A stretch of 64,000 nt of DNA from Gymnorhina tibicen. Taxonomy: Eukaryota > Chordata > Aves > Passeriformes > Artamidae. Shown one piece after another: positions 1 through 13,964 of the stretch. Within the stretch, counting starts at the first letter, position 1. Each line of letters begins with the position of its first letter. The position numbers and the translations under genes were made by a program. The stretch covers positions 1 through 64,000 of the forward strand of contig VXAZ01009661.1 in NCBI GenBank assembly GCA_013399875.1, written 5' to 3'. Below the pieces are notes generated by a model. That model was not told where the DNA came from and searched no databases. It saw only the letters and a program-made list of their open reading frames with translations.

Positions 1-3000
1 CCAGGCCGCACAGCGGCAAAAAATGATTAATCAGTATTAACTATTAATTAAGTTAATTAAGAACAAAATATGAACAGTAAGGTGTTAATATAATTTTATC
101 TGCTAACATGAATAGTGAAAAAAAGTCTTACAGCCTTATCAAGAAAAAATGCAGTAGCAATTAAGTCATCAAATAACATATAGCTAGTTTGCACAACATG
201 TGCAGCAATTAGAATTTGAAATAACAGCTCACAATACTTGGTGCTGTAGATTTACTAAGTGTTTTATGCAATCAACCCCTTAGTAACAAGACTTCATTTC
301 TTTATTTGTTCCTGTGATATATTTACAGATATAATGCACCGAATTTTGAAGGTTTCACTCTGTGAAATGTGAATACAAGCAATTTTTTAAATGAATGAAG
401 TCTGCGTTTTAATATATCTTCTTTTTTCATATATATTGCTGTGTCTACTTACCTGTATGATTACACTTCAACTTGAAAAACATTCCTGACATGTCACTTA
501 ATATTTTCCATAAATTAATTAAAAATTAGTAACCTACTAATAGCACTCATTAAACATGTACAGATAACTTCATGATGTTCAGCATTTGTGTCCTAGCATA
601 CTGAATTAGAACAGTCCACCCACCTATTAGGACTAAGGCAGAGTTATCAAGATTTTTTTTATTTTATTCTTTTTTGATTTTAAGACTTTTTTTGTATGTG
701 CATAAGCATAACAGCCTGACTCTCCTTAAAGAGTCAAGTCCAAATATCATTCCACAGTTCATGTAAGTTTTCTTTCACCTGAGCACAGGTTTCATTCACG
801 CCATGTTTTAAGCTGTGATACTGGGTATGTATTCTCACATCACCATGTACCACTAGGTTTGTTTCAGGTCCAACAGGTCATAAGAAACTTCTTGTATTTA
901 TTCAGCTAAACAGATCAGTTTGCAGACTTGGTCCCAGTACCAGGAACCCTTGAAGTACCAGGCTGCTTGTCTTGCTTTCTCTTTGTATTCAAACTAAATA
1001 TTTATATCTAGGCTGTAGCTAGGGAGAGAAATCCCAACACCACAGGACCAGCTGTGAAGAGAACAGCATTTCTGATACCACACTGTAGGTAGATTGATGG
1101 AAGAAAATGGCTTACAAGGGTATCACTTGTGGGCTGTCTGATTCCAAGAAGTGATAGCAAAGCAATTAAGGAAATTGTTGTGTCTGTACACTGCTATTAC
1201 ATCATTCTTCTTCAATAAATACATGCTGTTTAACAATATCCATACAGATGGAAGCATCAAATTTGTGCAAAAATCAGATCATGCCCCAAATGAATCCAGG
1301 CTGAAGTCTAGGATGACAAGTGACTCAAACCTGTTGCAGTGATAATTTGTGTTCCCAAAAAAACTGAGTGTAACCTAACCACAAACACTATCCACACGAA
1401 TCAGACTTGACTATCAAAATCCTACTCCAACTGACCAGACTGGTCTAGTACCAACTGGATGTCTTGGAGACATAGATGAAAACATGATCTCTATTTTCTT
1501 TTGTCATTTAACTAAAATGCATAATTTCCCCTTAGTGACTAGATAATCAAGTGTATAGTTTAAAAAAATATAAATAAGTGGGACAGAAAGAATTAACATT
1601 TCTAATAAACTTCCAAAATTGAACTACTTATAAAACGTATTTGGGGAAATTCAGGATTCACCTGCTAGCCTGATACAAAACTATAGTACTTGAACATAGG
1701 TTATTTAATGTATTTATTTAAGAACAGCTTGAAAATGCTTGGCTTTCCATTTTTGAAAAAAAGACCAAACGAAACCATTTTGTGATTGAAAATATAAAAT
1801 CTTTCTGAAACAATCAGAGGTCAGGTGACAAGTGAAGACCAAATGTTTGCAATAAGAATAAGCGTGTTCATCAAAAGCAAAACAGAATCTAACACAGGAA
1901 TCAGAGGTATGCAAAATCAAATGGGTTGTGGATATACAATGTGACAATATTATTTGTCAGTGCTAACCTTCTCTAGACTAATCCCTTTTGAGATATGCTT
2001 AGAATTTTATATTAACTGGTTACCAGAAAATCCAGATGCTTTAACAAAAATCTAGTTGCCAGCCCAATACCCTGATTGAAAATGAGGTAACTCTCAGCAG
2101 AAGAAACTTAGAAAAGACACCATGGCAACTGAGTCATCTATAACAGAAACAATTCTTACATTTCAGATGGGGAGAAAAAAAAATCAAAAATTCAAATGGG
2201 AAAACAAGTGAAAAAACAGATGTCAAAATATCAGAAAGCACTTAAAGCACCACTAAGTTGCATATATTTTACAAAAATAAATTTTTTTTTTTACACTATA
2301 ATTAAGAAACCTCTGAGCCTCATAAAGGATATATTTTGCATATTTTATAATAATATTATATAGAAAAAGCAAAGGGTTGATTAAAACAAAGAGAGTGGAT
2401 TTGTTTAACGGAGTAGCTCTGGAGTGGGGAGAAGTTGCTCATCACAGCCCTCCCAAGTTATTGATCTGACTAACAATACACTACTAAAAAATGGTTGATT
2501 GAATGTGAGACTCAGTAGTTTGTCTCATAATACTCTTAAGTTTTAGTGGCAATAAACTTAGTATTTAGGGAAATTTGAGAAAATGCCATGAAGGCAGGTG
2601 ATGAGTATGTGCCTAAAGTCTATCCCAAAGCTGTAAACACCACCTTCTGCTCCTGCAATGACCTGGTTTTTACTCAGTGGTCCTGTTTAGAACTAGGGAC
2701 CAAATATTCACAAGATAGCAGTTTAATATGTAGAACTCATTTAGAGGATTTTCTTTATTTATTCAAATCAGACTGGTTTGTAGCACAGGGCCCAGTGTCT
2801 TGATGGCAGTGGAGAGTACCATGACGCAGATCAGGAGTCATTCACAGGGTAAAAATCATTCCACTCCCCTAGACTTAGGCTGATTATGCACCAGGTTGGT
2901 TTCTCAGTGTTACTCTTTCTTATGGAAAATTCTTCAGAATATAATTCTGAAAAGGAGTTTAAAGATATATAACACCCATATATAGTTAATGTGCTTTAAC

Positions 3001-3305
3001 ATGTAGAAACTTGTAATAAAGACAGTATTGCAGACCTGCATTTCCAGTGAAGTTTAGTTTGCTCATTAGTTTGCATTTTGTATATTTGATTGTATTTATA
3101 CTTGCCTAGCAATTCCTCTCCTTCTTGGTGCTGTTATTAACCTACTATTTGAATAATTCCTACAGAGATTGGTGGGTGTTGACTGGTGAAGTATAGGCTA
3201 AAGGATAACACAATACCATCCTATGGCTACTTGAACAGTACAAATGCAAGGCAGACTCTACTCGCTATTAGTAGATCACCCAACAAGAAACACCCATCAC
3301 AAATT
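1..3305. other. AT-rich unique sequence, no gene seen
   Basis: No recognisable coding exon, RNA gene or transposon was found. The sequence is strongly AT-rich, with many short T and A runs (for example around 650-690 and 2281-2292). The left edge has a small tandem arrangement of TTAATTAAG units around 44-61. Open frames here are at most about 77 codons, show no family resemblance and are broken by ordinary AT-rich stops. I read it as intergenic or intronic DNA. Confidence 0.6.
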
Positions 3306-3505
3306 GCAGATTGAGCAGGTCAGGTTGGACATTAGGTGAAACAATTTCCAGCGCTGGAACAGTATGTCCAGGAGAGGAGGTGGGAAGTTTCCAAGACTTG
3401 GCTACACAATGCAGACTGACCCATCCTAGGACCAGAGAGAACTTCCTTGGTATAGGCTGCGCATGAGGTCCAGTCTTAACCGCTGTGCTGTGATTACAGA
3501 CAGGA
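3306..3505 (+). mobile_element. Degraded CR1 LINE 3'-region fragment
   Basis: The stretch beginning with GGTTGGACATTAGG, followed by CGCTGGAACAG, a GAGGAGGTGGGAAG block and a terminal GAGGTCCAGTCTTAACCG...GTGATTACAG, follows the order of the last roughly 200 bases of avian CR1. In the family those blocks are the end of ORF2 and the short 3' tail. The match is interrupted and diverged, so this would be an old copy. The boundaries are approximate. The minus-strand open frame at 3268-3513 is only the antisense of this fragment. Confidence 0.5.
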
Positions 3506-3867
3506 TGAAACACTCCATGGTATCATGCTAGCACTCTACAATCCCTCTCTAGGGAATATCAGGCAGGAAAACATACTCGTGAACGTGCAGGTGCTCGGGA
3601 AATCTTAGACCTCTCACACCATGCTGTAAAATTCATCAGTGCATACCTATACGGAGCAGGACAATGCCACATGGGATGCAACAGACTTGCTGCCATGCAC
3701 AGATTTACTTCACAAAACGCTGCCATTTGGTCCGGTCACCATGTTCCCTAGTACTGCAGGTTGTGATAAAGAGAGGAAAAAATGTAAAACATTATCTAGA
3801 TATTTCAAAAGTGAGGATTTGTCATGAAATTGACCACATAATGCAGTAGGGTGGTTCAGGTTGCATT

Positions 3868-3930
3868 GCAACAAAACAAAACAAGACAAAAAACAAAACA
3901 AAAGAAAACAAACCAAAAAAACCAAATTAA
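3868..3930. repeat. A-rich (CAAAA)-type low-complexity tract
   Basis: About 60 bases consist almost entirely of A and C, with irregular CAAAA/ACAAAA units. It could be an expanded poly-A tail or a simple decayed microsatellite. No recognisable element body flanks it on either side. Confidence 0.75.
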
Positions 3931-5486
3931 GAACACCACCAGATATTCTTGTTAGCTTTTTTTCACCTCAATGTGTTTGATGCATTTTGGGTTGGGACAT
4001 AAGTAATACGTGTTCCACAGAGGGTAATAAAATGCATTTCAAGACTGATTAACTTTATAGAAAAATTTTAAAAACAAGGCTCATGAATGCAGACAATACA
4101 TATTAACTGTAAAGTATGTATTCAGAACACGCATTTATATAACTGCTCTAAGAAATACATACACATTGCAGAACACTACGTTTGAAAAATGCACTTCTAC
4201 TTTGTATTAGTAAAATTATATACATATATATTTACAGGAGCAGCCCCTAAAACTAGATATAAATAACCAATTACACTTGTAATTGAGTATCAAAAGAAAT
4301 CTGAAGTTACCATTATTTAAAGTAAGGAAATAGTGATGAAACTTTCATTTTCATTTTTAAAAAAGCTAACTTTGTGGTACACAGAAAAAAAATACAAGTG
4401 TGCTTTCACAAGGAAAGAAAAAGCTTCTCTGGGGTCAATTGGTATTTTTCTCTGCCTTTTCTTCCTGTACCTTTCATGACAAAATCGCTGTATTTCCAAT
4501 TTTCCCTAATAAGCAGTAAATTTATTTTTAAATTCAATACTGATAAACTTAAAATGGAAATATAAATTTAAAATTAAATGGCTGTCAGGATACTGTACAA
4601 TACAGCAGGAGAAGCAGACACAAGAAAAAGCAGGCAGAGGAGATAAACACGTCATCAGCATCTATTATAATTTTTATGTGGCATACTGTAGTCATAGATT
4701 TCATGTTAAAATATGAACACTTTCCTCTGAGTGAATACTGAGACATGCTTAATTGACTTAGTAAGGAAAAACTTGCCATTGTCTCTCACAGTCAACAAGA
4801 TGCTAATTTAATCCAATCCACAATTTAATTACACCCATAGTCTCAAACATTTTAAACTGAGCCTTTGTGTAAATGCCAAGACCACAATAAATCTGTGAGA
4901 TGGTGTCTCTGTCATTTTGGTGGCTGATGAAACAAGACAACTGCAGCAGCAGTAGAAGTAACAAGAACATTAACTAAAATGGTAATCAACAATCTAGTCA
5001 TGCACTTTGTCAGGTAAGAAACTATATCAAAACCTTTTTTTTCCATGGTTCTCATGACTATACTGTGAAGATCATATTTTTCTGTATAGACATGCTGTAA
5101 CTCACATCAAAGCATGACAGCCGACTTTTCACTCTAAAGCAGTACAAAAATTTGTTCTGTTCAAGCTCATAACCAATGTGATCCAAGGAAGCGCAGAAAA
5201 GTGTCTAGTCAGTCAATATTGTTGTACAACTTTCAGTTTCCACATGTGGGCAGAAAAACCCTCCTCAACCATCTAACATGGTCATAATTATGTGGCAAAA
5301 TTCGAAAACTAATATTATTGGTAGGAGGTCAAATTACCTCTGTTTTTTGCTACAGGAAGTAGTTCTCCTTCACAGTTTCATTCAGCTTTTCCTTCCCTTT
5401 CCTTTCTTTACTGGTATTCTTGCAGAGAAAATGATCTTTAGCAAGCAGTGCCAAAATAGCTGTGCAGAAAGTTTTCTGGAAAATCA

Positions 5487-5513
5487 TCTGTATGCCTCTG
5501 GGAGGCATACAGA
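5487..5513. repeat. Perfect short inverted repeat, 12-bp stem
   Basis: TCTGTATGCCTC and GAGGCATACAGA form a perfect 12-bp stem around a 3-base TGG loop. There is no T-run terminator and no longer pairing outside it, so it is too short for a microRNA precursor. It is either a chance palindrome or a small hairpin of unknown meaning. Confidence 0.8.
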
Positions 5514-7184
5514 AAGGGATTCACATAAACTGAGACATATTTTAGTACAGAAGGGTACAAATAGCAATTTCTGACAGCCTACATGACCAACATTTCATGA
5601 CCTTTTTCCTGCTTTTGTCCCAGTTCTCAGCTTTACATCCAGCTAACTCCTCTCATTCCTAGAGTTAACAAATTAGAACTCAGCATACCTGTGACATTTT
5701 CTCTTCACTTAAATTTGGACCCAAAGCCTGGTGACAACCTTTAGGAGGATATTCATCACAGTTGGGTGTGGAGCTTTTTTGATTTTTTTTTTTGTTTGTT
5801 TGTTTCACTTGTGTGTAACTAATTCAGTTTAAGGCAGGACATTTTGAAGCCTGCTTTACTTGTTCAGTGCTGGGGTTCAGACTCCCATATTTCAATAATA
5901 TCTCAGTTATCATGCTCTGCTACCCCACTGAACTTACTTGCTGCAGTCGAGAAATATTATGCAATTTTGAATGTGTCAGGTAGCAGAAACAGTGATTTAT
6001 TATCAGGAGTTCACTAAAAAGTGTATAAAGAATACAACATTCTTGATGTTTTTATCTGTTTTACAAAATATATCCATCCTCACTAAGCCAGAATCTGTAC
6101 AAGGGTTATGCTTCACACATAATATCTCTTTTCTTTAATAGTTGTTCCCTCTGACAGATAGGGAAAAAAGAAAAAGGCAGAAGATGCATGGCTTGAAAGT
6201 GTGCATAACCATTTAATGACAACGAAGAAACAGGCTTGCAGAATCTCTAGATCTAGTCTACCATTCTCTGTGACCACATCTTTTTTGCTTGATCTTTATT
6301 CTATTTGGAAATGTTTTTGTATGCTACTTTCCATGTTACACTTTCAGTGTTGTTCAGCTCATGTATAATCCAGCTCCTCTATTTGATCTTCTTTCATTGA
6401 CAAAGTGTCCCACAGTTTGACTGTTTATCTGCTCAATTCCTTGAGAAATTATTGTATCCCTGGCACATATGTCCTTTCTATAGGAAGTCAATTCTTCTTG
6501 AGGTGGCCGTCATGCAATGGTGTACAATATTGTAAGCAGAAGCTGAGTCTACAAAGGGCAGCAACTCTTTAGGTCTTTTCTGACCTAAATAGTTGGACAG
6601 CTGTAGTTTCTAACTACATTCTCAATAACAGTATGGGTTGGAGTGTTTCTTCACATGTGAGTTCTTTCACCATTGCAGTTAGCAATGCATTTCTATGATG
6701 TTTTTTACATATGTTGTTGTTTTCTTTTTTTGTACTGCTTCTGAAAAGTCCTAGGGTTAGCTCACTTAAATCACATTCTTAGAGACCCTACGAAATAAGT
6801 GGGACACTTGACAATAAAACAGAGTTTTAGACAGAGAATAAAGGAAGCTTTATATTACTCACCAGAACTTGGAATGCGGTCTTTCTCTTTTCTTCAGTAA
6901 AATGGTGAAAAGCAACAGAGAGATGAAAAAAAATTCTTTGGCCAGCTATAGTGATCTAATCTTTTAGTGTGTACGGGTTTAAATTTCTATGGAAACATTG
7001 CAACTAAACTGGAAAATTGGATAAAAGTGTCATGTGATTCCTTTTAGAAATACCAGGGTGTCTCTCATAATTTAACAAAAGAGAGTTAGCTTATACATTA
7101 ATACCCATTTTCTTACCAGTTAAACAGTCAATTAAAGCTGATCTTAGCAAAGCCTCTGCTAAAGTGCTGCTTGGAATTTATTAG

Positions 7185-7700
7185 TCACAGAATCAGAGAA
7201 TGACAAGGTTGAACAAGACCTCTGAGATCATCGAGTCCAACATTTGACCAATCACCACTACCACCGTGTCAAGGAGACCCACTAAATGCCGCGTCCAGTC
7301 ATTTCTTGAACACCTCCAGGGATGGTGACTCCACTACTTCCCTGGGCAGCCTGTTCCAAAGCTTGACAACTCTTTCCATGAAGAAATTCTTCCTGATGTC
7401 CAACCTTGATATTCCCTGGTGCACTTGAGGACGTGTTCTCTCCTTCAGTCACTGGTTGCCTGGGAGAAGAGGCTGACCCCCGCCTTGCTTCAACCTCCTT
7501 TCAGGGAGTTGTAGAGAGTGATAAGAGTCACTTGAGCCTCCTTTTCTCGAGACTAAACAACCCAAACTTCCTCAGCCACTCCACATAAGATTTGGGTTCC
7601 AGGCCCCTCACTGCTCTCTTCTCTGGACACCTCAATGTCTTTCCTTCAGCGAGGGGCCCAGAATTGGACACAGGACACAGGACACAGGACTCGAGGTGTG
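7185..7700 (-). mobile_element. CR1 LINE, 5'-truncated copy
   Basis: Read on the minus strand, this is the 3' end of a CR1 retrotransposon. The plus strand begins with the complement of the family tail (TCACAGAATCAGAGAATGAC), then a block ending in GAGATCATCGAGTCCAAC. The well-known complement of the ORF2 C-terminal segment follows (GGGCAGCCTGTTCCAAAGC, then GAAGAAATTCTTCCTGATGT). CR1 moves by target-primed reverse transcription and usually leaves 5'-truncated copies. This one is about 516 bp and stops abruptly after GAGGTGTG at 7700. The reading frame is broken by stops, so the copy is dead. A 7-bp unit is locally expanded at 7666-7690. Confidence 0.93.
7666..7690. repeat. GGACACA heptamer tandem repeat inside CR1
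   Basis: Three consecutive GGACACA units plus a partial GGAC lie where other CR1 copies have only one such unit before the CTCGAGGTGTG block. This is a small tandem expansion that arose within or after insertion of the element. Confidence 0.85.
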
Positions 7701-10700
7701 TTTTAGCATTCTGCATGCAATACTAGCATTTTTTAAGTATTATCATTAGTAATTCATTTCACTGATTTTCAGTGGGACAGAGCTCTAACTCCCATAAACT
7801 CCTTTAGGCATATGTATTTTGTTTTATCATCAGGCTACTTTTCACACAGTTCTAGTAAGGCAGTTCTTTCTTTCTGAACTGTCCTTCAAACATGAGAAAC
7901 TTCCTTAAAGACTGTAGTTTTTTTCATGAACTTACTCTTATTTTTTGTGATTGTAAGGGATCATTAATTTCAAAAACACAGCTAACAAAATAAATTTTTT
8001 CACCAGAAAAAAATACGACTGAACTTTGACTTAAATGTATAAATGTGCTCCCCAGAACCTGAGTTACAGAGACCATTCCTAACAAGTAACACTCCTAGAC
8101 CAGAGAAAATGCTTGATATGAATGTTTTCAAGGATCCTCTGAAGCAGTGATCTACTTAACCTTCATTACCTACTGCTTATAAAAACAGAATGCCAAACAA
8201 CAGAATTTCAGTTCGAAGAACAGATGAGAACTGAAAATAATTGAAATCATCAATAATTTGTTTCATGAATTTCAGAAGTGGACATCAACACACAGGACCA
8301 CATTGTGAACCTGTGTAGAAATCTGACTCAAATCTGAAAAAAGTTGTCTTCTAAAATCCTCATTTCCTTTAAAATGTAAAGATTCTAGTAACTAAAATAC
8401 TGTTACCATACAAATTCTAGCAGAAACATTTCTGCTTGCAGTTGTTATAGACAAGTTCAAAATAAAGACCTTGTGGTCAAAGTTTTCTTAAATCTTTCTG
8501 AATTATAGTCACGTACCTGTTTATTTAAAGCAACAGGACTGAATCATCTGCTGCAATAACAGAAAAGAAGGGGGGAAATTAATAATTTTAAAAAGTTCTC
8601 TTAGGGAATTTAAATGAAGTTGCAAATGAACTACATTGTTAAGTAACTTGATAGTAAGTAGTTGCAGACAGCTAGATTTTGTTTTAATTTCTTTATTTTC
8701 TGAATCAGCAGAAGCAGATCACCTGCAACCATTTAGTATCAGGCTACTTAGAAGAAGAGTATATTATTTTCACCTACTTATTCATTTGTATTCCTTTAGA
8801 GATTCCTTATTTAGTTCCATGCCAAAGACGGAATTAAAAAAAAATCACATTAGTCTGATTTGGACATAAATTTTATCATGTTTCGTTAGTCTAACCCACA
8901 ATTAGAAGGGTTTCGTGCTAGCAGTAAGATTTATAGCACTATATGCAAGGCTTTCTTCCTATTAGTCACAAAGGCATTTTAATGGAGAGATTAATTTTTA
9001 ATAACTATCTGTTTGCAACTTGTGTATTATTGCAAATGTCAAGCACGACTGTCCTAGCAAGGAAAGAAAGACATATCATTTCTTTTCATGTAGGGCATAT
9101 TTTCTCAGTTACCCTGTGCATTTTGGGGTTGGTCTTATGTCTTAAAGCACCAATGTTAGTCATGGAATTATCAGTCAAGGCCACTGACTCTGGCATCCTA
9201 ACCTTATGAGGCTCTAAAAGCAAAAATGCGTAAGAACTTAGGAAACAAACAAGAATGTTAAGATCTGTCAAGATTGTCTTGTTTCTAGCCAATACCGTAT
9301 ACTAGCCTTTAGCAAAGTAAAAACCCTGAGACAATAGAATTTTGTGATCCAAACCTATGTTTAAATATATCATTACCATTATCTTACAGATAGATGAAAG
9401 GTCTAAATGGGGGCTAAAAGCACAAGGCAAAGGAGAAACAGAGTATATGGTTTAGATGTCCTATATAATCTGTGGTACACAATATGATCTTTTTTAATTC
9501 CTACCACAACCTTTACTTCATTAAACAGAGTAAGTATTATGGCACAGAACAGGTGGTACATTAACACTTTTGATCATACTATAAACCCAAATCTCTGTTC
9601 CGTAGCAGACTATTGGAACTATAATATAAACATAATGAAGGCAAAGTTTTCACCTACCAACTGCAGCACAGCTAGCTGGGTGCTATTGTTAAATGTTTTA
9701 AGACAAACATCTAAGTTTATAGTTGCAAGAAACATTTTATTTCCAGACATGAGGAAGCTACCCGAGGTATGCTGAATATTTAAACTTTCTAAACCAAAAG
9801 TTTCACCTTATGTAGCCCACATGAAAAGATTTTAGAGCTATTATTGGAAAAAATAATTAATTCAACTTTTTGTGTATGTTACCTGAGACCTGCTGTTAGG
9901 CTTTCATGACCTTTCATCCTCACCTAAAAGAAACATATCAACTACAGGTCATCAAACAAAGTAGGAAAAAGTAAACCAAGTAAATTCAACAAGGGTTACT
10001 TCTTATATTCTTTTTCACTGTTTAGAAGCTGTGTGCTTCAACAAGGATCAAAATCAGAAGTACTGAAATATTCACTGACATCATCACTGGTCTCAGTGGG
10101 AGAAGGAAATCAGAATTCTCCATATTCACACTTTTTAGATGTAGAAAGTCAAGGTTTTGGTAGTGTATTTTTAAAATTATTATTCACTTCTGTGAGCATA
10201 TGCAAACCTCTTTTGACTAGTAATTAATATTTAGAAGTCCAAATGGTCCAATAAATATTAAAACTCATTGGGAATAAAAAAAGTCTTTAATCAAGTACCA
10301 GTAAAAGTGCCATATTTCTTTTGAAAAAAATTCAAAGAACAAAAAGAAATGGTTTGAACATTTTCTCAAATCTGGTAAGAAACCCAGTTGACAGTTGTAA
10401 AAAAATGCCAACAGGCTTGGGTCGAAATGCTTAAAATCTGAGTAGTTAGAAAAATAAGACTGTAACATTCATTAAGAAGAAACTATAAAAGATATTATTC
10501 CATTAAGTAAATTTGAGTTATAAAAGAGATACTGAGATAAATCTGTAGTATAGTTTATTTGTATTTATAATACCAATAAATTTTTCATAAACACACCAAC
10601 AAAGATTATCTTGAAATAAAACATTTTGGTCATGATTTATATTAACATTTGTATAGTTATCATGGTTTTACTACAATATGTATGATCCAAATATAATTTT

Positions 10701-13700
10701 ATGAAGGGTAAAAAATAAGGGCATTGTGAACAATACTCGCAGACAGGGACATTATTTTTATTTTTGGAGAAGCATTGATCCCTTTAGTGGCTCCACCTAT
10801 TGAAGGATAAGTGCTGTTAAAATTATTTTGAAGGCTTTTACCTTCCTTGAAATTGCAATTAAATGTAATGGTTTCATGAAAATTATTTAGGTTTTACCAA
10901 AGTAAACAAGTTCCTCAAGACCCTTATCTAAACTAGTTCCTTTCCATTAAACAATGTTAAGTACAGTATTATGTCAAATGACATATTCATACCCACATAA
11001 AAAACAGTTTCTGGTTTTGGATTTTACACAGGTACTTACCACTTTTTTCACATTCTGTAGGATGAATTCCAAAGGAGACTAAAGGTTTATTGTTTCAGTG
11101 GGTTCCGCTGTACTTTCAAATGCTCTAAATTAGGCCAGTGGGAAGAAACTACCTTGAGTTTTCAATACCTCTTGTTTTTTCCTCAGTATCACCTGTGGTC
11201 TAACTTAGACTTTCAAACTTCTAAATAGTCTGCAGAGAATATTTTTTTTTCTACAGAGGTGAAGTACACCAAAATTTTTCATTCCTGGTTGAGGGCTATG
11301 TAACCCCCTTTGCCACTGGAGTGGCACAGCAAGAACTATGCTCTCCCATCCCTGTGCAGTCTCCTGGCCCACTGGAAACGTACAGCAGATGAAACACAGA
11401 GACTGTTCTGTGGCTGCAAGAAGGCTTTGTGTGCCTTCTTGTATGCAAATACATGGAAAATATGGACAAAATAAAGCAGACAATGCTCGTATACCTTCCA
11501 GCTTTGTGGGAGATATGAGGGTCTCATGGAACATTTTCTCTGTTCACATTTCCCAGAAAGCACTTCCAACACAGCCAGAGATTCCCTAGGCTAAAATTTG
11601 AACATGACAGCATTATTTTTTCAACCCAACTTTATAAAGCCATCCAAAATACCATCCTAGGGCTCTAAAAGGAATATCTTGAGGATCACCTATAAGATGC
11701 AGCTTGATAGAGAATTTCACTGCTTAAATGTCACTGGTTTTCCTTATGCCAGCAAATCACTCATTTACACCAGCTGCCTCGTTCTCACTTTTTTTCAGTA
11801 GGACTGTCTTTCAGATATAATGCATTTCATAAGAGCACAGCTGGACATTTATTAAAAAATGAAATAATCTTCCCAATGACTGCATCATGAAAGGTGTTCT
11901 TAGTGTTCCAAGAGTTTTAAAACATTGTCTGTAAATAAAACAAGAAAAAATTTGCAATATTTTAGTAAAAAATCAGCACATATATAACTATAAAAAAGGT
12001 TAAAATCTGAGAAAGATGGAATCTTTCAATGCAATCCATTTCATTCTACTGTTAGGTGTCTGCTGTCTTCACTTGCAGAAGGTCTACAAAGTGTCCTGTC
12101 AGTGGAAGCTCTTTGCAGCATGATCACTATTTTCCCTTTCAGGTGCAAATTTTAAAACATGTTGGCTAACTAATGGGTATATAAAAACTAAATTGATGCC
12201 CTCACAGGTAATTTTTTGAAATTTATTTTCATGAATATTTGTAAAAGCACAAGTGGTGAATCAACAGACTGTGATGTCAAAAAATTGTGTCATCATCAAA
12301 TGAAACTGAGAGTAAAGTCTGCTGGTAGAAAACACTTGTTAATATTGTGTATTTCAGATATTACGTAAAATACTAGAGAAAATAAAGATCAAGTTTGCTC
12401 CAAAGTGAAAATTTCTCTGCAAAGAAAGACTTGAGTGCTTTTAAATGCCAAAATTTAAGGAAGAGGTTGTTGATGTGTACTTAGGACATCAGAACATTAT
12501 CTATTGCTGCATTTCTTAAGCTAAAAAGTGGAAGAAGAGAGGATATAGATTATTTTCTACCATTTCTGTACTCTCCCACTCTTCATTTGAATCTTCAAGT
12601 TATAAGTCTACTCCAGTTTTCGATCTGTTGTTCCTCTAGTGGAACTCTAAACACTGACAGAAGACAAGAATATGAGGATTTATGGCTTTGTTTACTTCAA
12701 ATGTCAGAAAAAACCTTCACTGGAGGTGGAATCAAGTACATCAAAAAGTCAGGGCACCAGGTGTCCAAGAAGACATCTGTTCTGAATCTAGCAGAAATGG
12801 CAGAATTTCATGATTTTTCATTGTGGGCCAATAGCATCTAACCACTTCTCTTTCAATTAGCCTAAACAAGAATGTTTTACTAGAAATGATCTGGAAAGAA
12901 AAAAATGACTGAAAGAAAAATATGTCTGGAAAGCAAAGTATGTCTTACTTCTGAATATCCGGTTGTTCCTCTTAGGGAATGAAAGAAACCATTCTTAGTG
13001 GTGGGAAGTGGTAGAGATGGATAGGTTATAATACCAGAAATGTAGAAAAGGAGCAATGTCCAAAGAGGAGCAGGAACCAGTGCAGCAAAGTTTATGAATT
13101 GGTTGCTACTGCTGTCATCAAAGGTGCCAAGCAATTTTTGATGCTTTAAACAGGCATAGAACTTCCAGAAATACTTTTACTCTCACCACCTAATAGAAAA
13201 ATTTGGTGTGAAATCTTTCAAAAAGATTTATTTAAGGACTCATTTATGCATAAAGGTGCACAAGGGTGTGGTTTCTTATCCTAGGCTATTCTACGCTTTC
13301 TCATCCTAGGCTGCATCTGAAAATAAAGGTTGTCAGTAATGTCTGATAAGGAAGCCCTCAGCAGTGAAGTCTTTGTATTTAGCCAAGCCTTCAACTGCAA
13401 AATAACTCTTCAATATCTAACACGTCCTTAATACACTTAACACTGTATTGGACCAATGGTTTTAATCTCACAGTGCCCCTCTAACTGGCTTATCACTAAT
13501 TTAAATTGGTCTTTAAACTATCACAGCATCTCCTCTATATTGTCAGAGCTTCACTTGTTTATGCAGCACATTGTCCAGCAATTCATTAGATTTTGCTGAA
13601 GTGCTATTTCTTTACATAGCTCACTTTTATAAGAACACTGATTTTCAGCATAGCCTGTAAAAATTTACTAAGAAAAAATCATCTTGACACTGCAGTACAT

Positions 13701-13960
13701 GGGTGACTCCCCAGGTATTTATCATCTTTGGTCAGCTCTTTGATACTTACCATCAGTGCAGCAGCAAAGTAATCCCAGTCCCTTAGGTAATTAGTTCATA
13801 CCAGTGAATCAAAGCCCCCTAATTACTTCTATTCCCAGAATCAACAAGAGGAACATGTGTGGGGAGGTGTGCATGTGTGTGTGTGTTTGTTTTTGGAAAT
13901 ATGTGCTTGTGCATGCATGAGAGGAGGAAAATCCTGGCAACCCCAATTCTGCTCATATTA
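7701..13960. other. AT-rich unique sequence, no gene seen
   Basis: No coding exon, RNA gene or clear transposon was recognised over about 6.2 kb. The longest frames (for example 11205-11534 minus, 109 codons) show no family resemblance. A 9-bp inverted repeat (CAAGAAGGC and its complement around 7 bases) sits at 11417-11441. A short (TG)n run of about 13 bases sits at 13874-13886. Confidence 0.55.
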
Positions 13961-13964
13961 TCAT

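Larger units (their letters stand above)
3506..7184. other. AT-rich unique sequence with low-complexity tracts
   Basis: No gene or clear transposon was recognised. Visible items are an A-rich CAAAA-type tract (about 3868-3930), a T run followed by TTTG units (about 5783-5805) and a perfect short hairpin (5487-5513). The longest frame, 5278-5574 plus (98 codons), has no recognisable domain and contains the hairpin, so I do not call it a gene. Confidence 0.55.
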
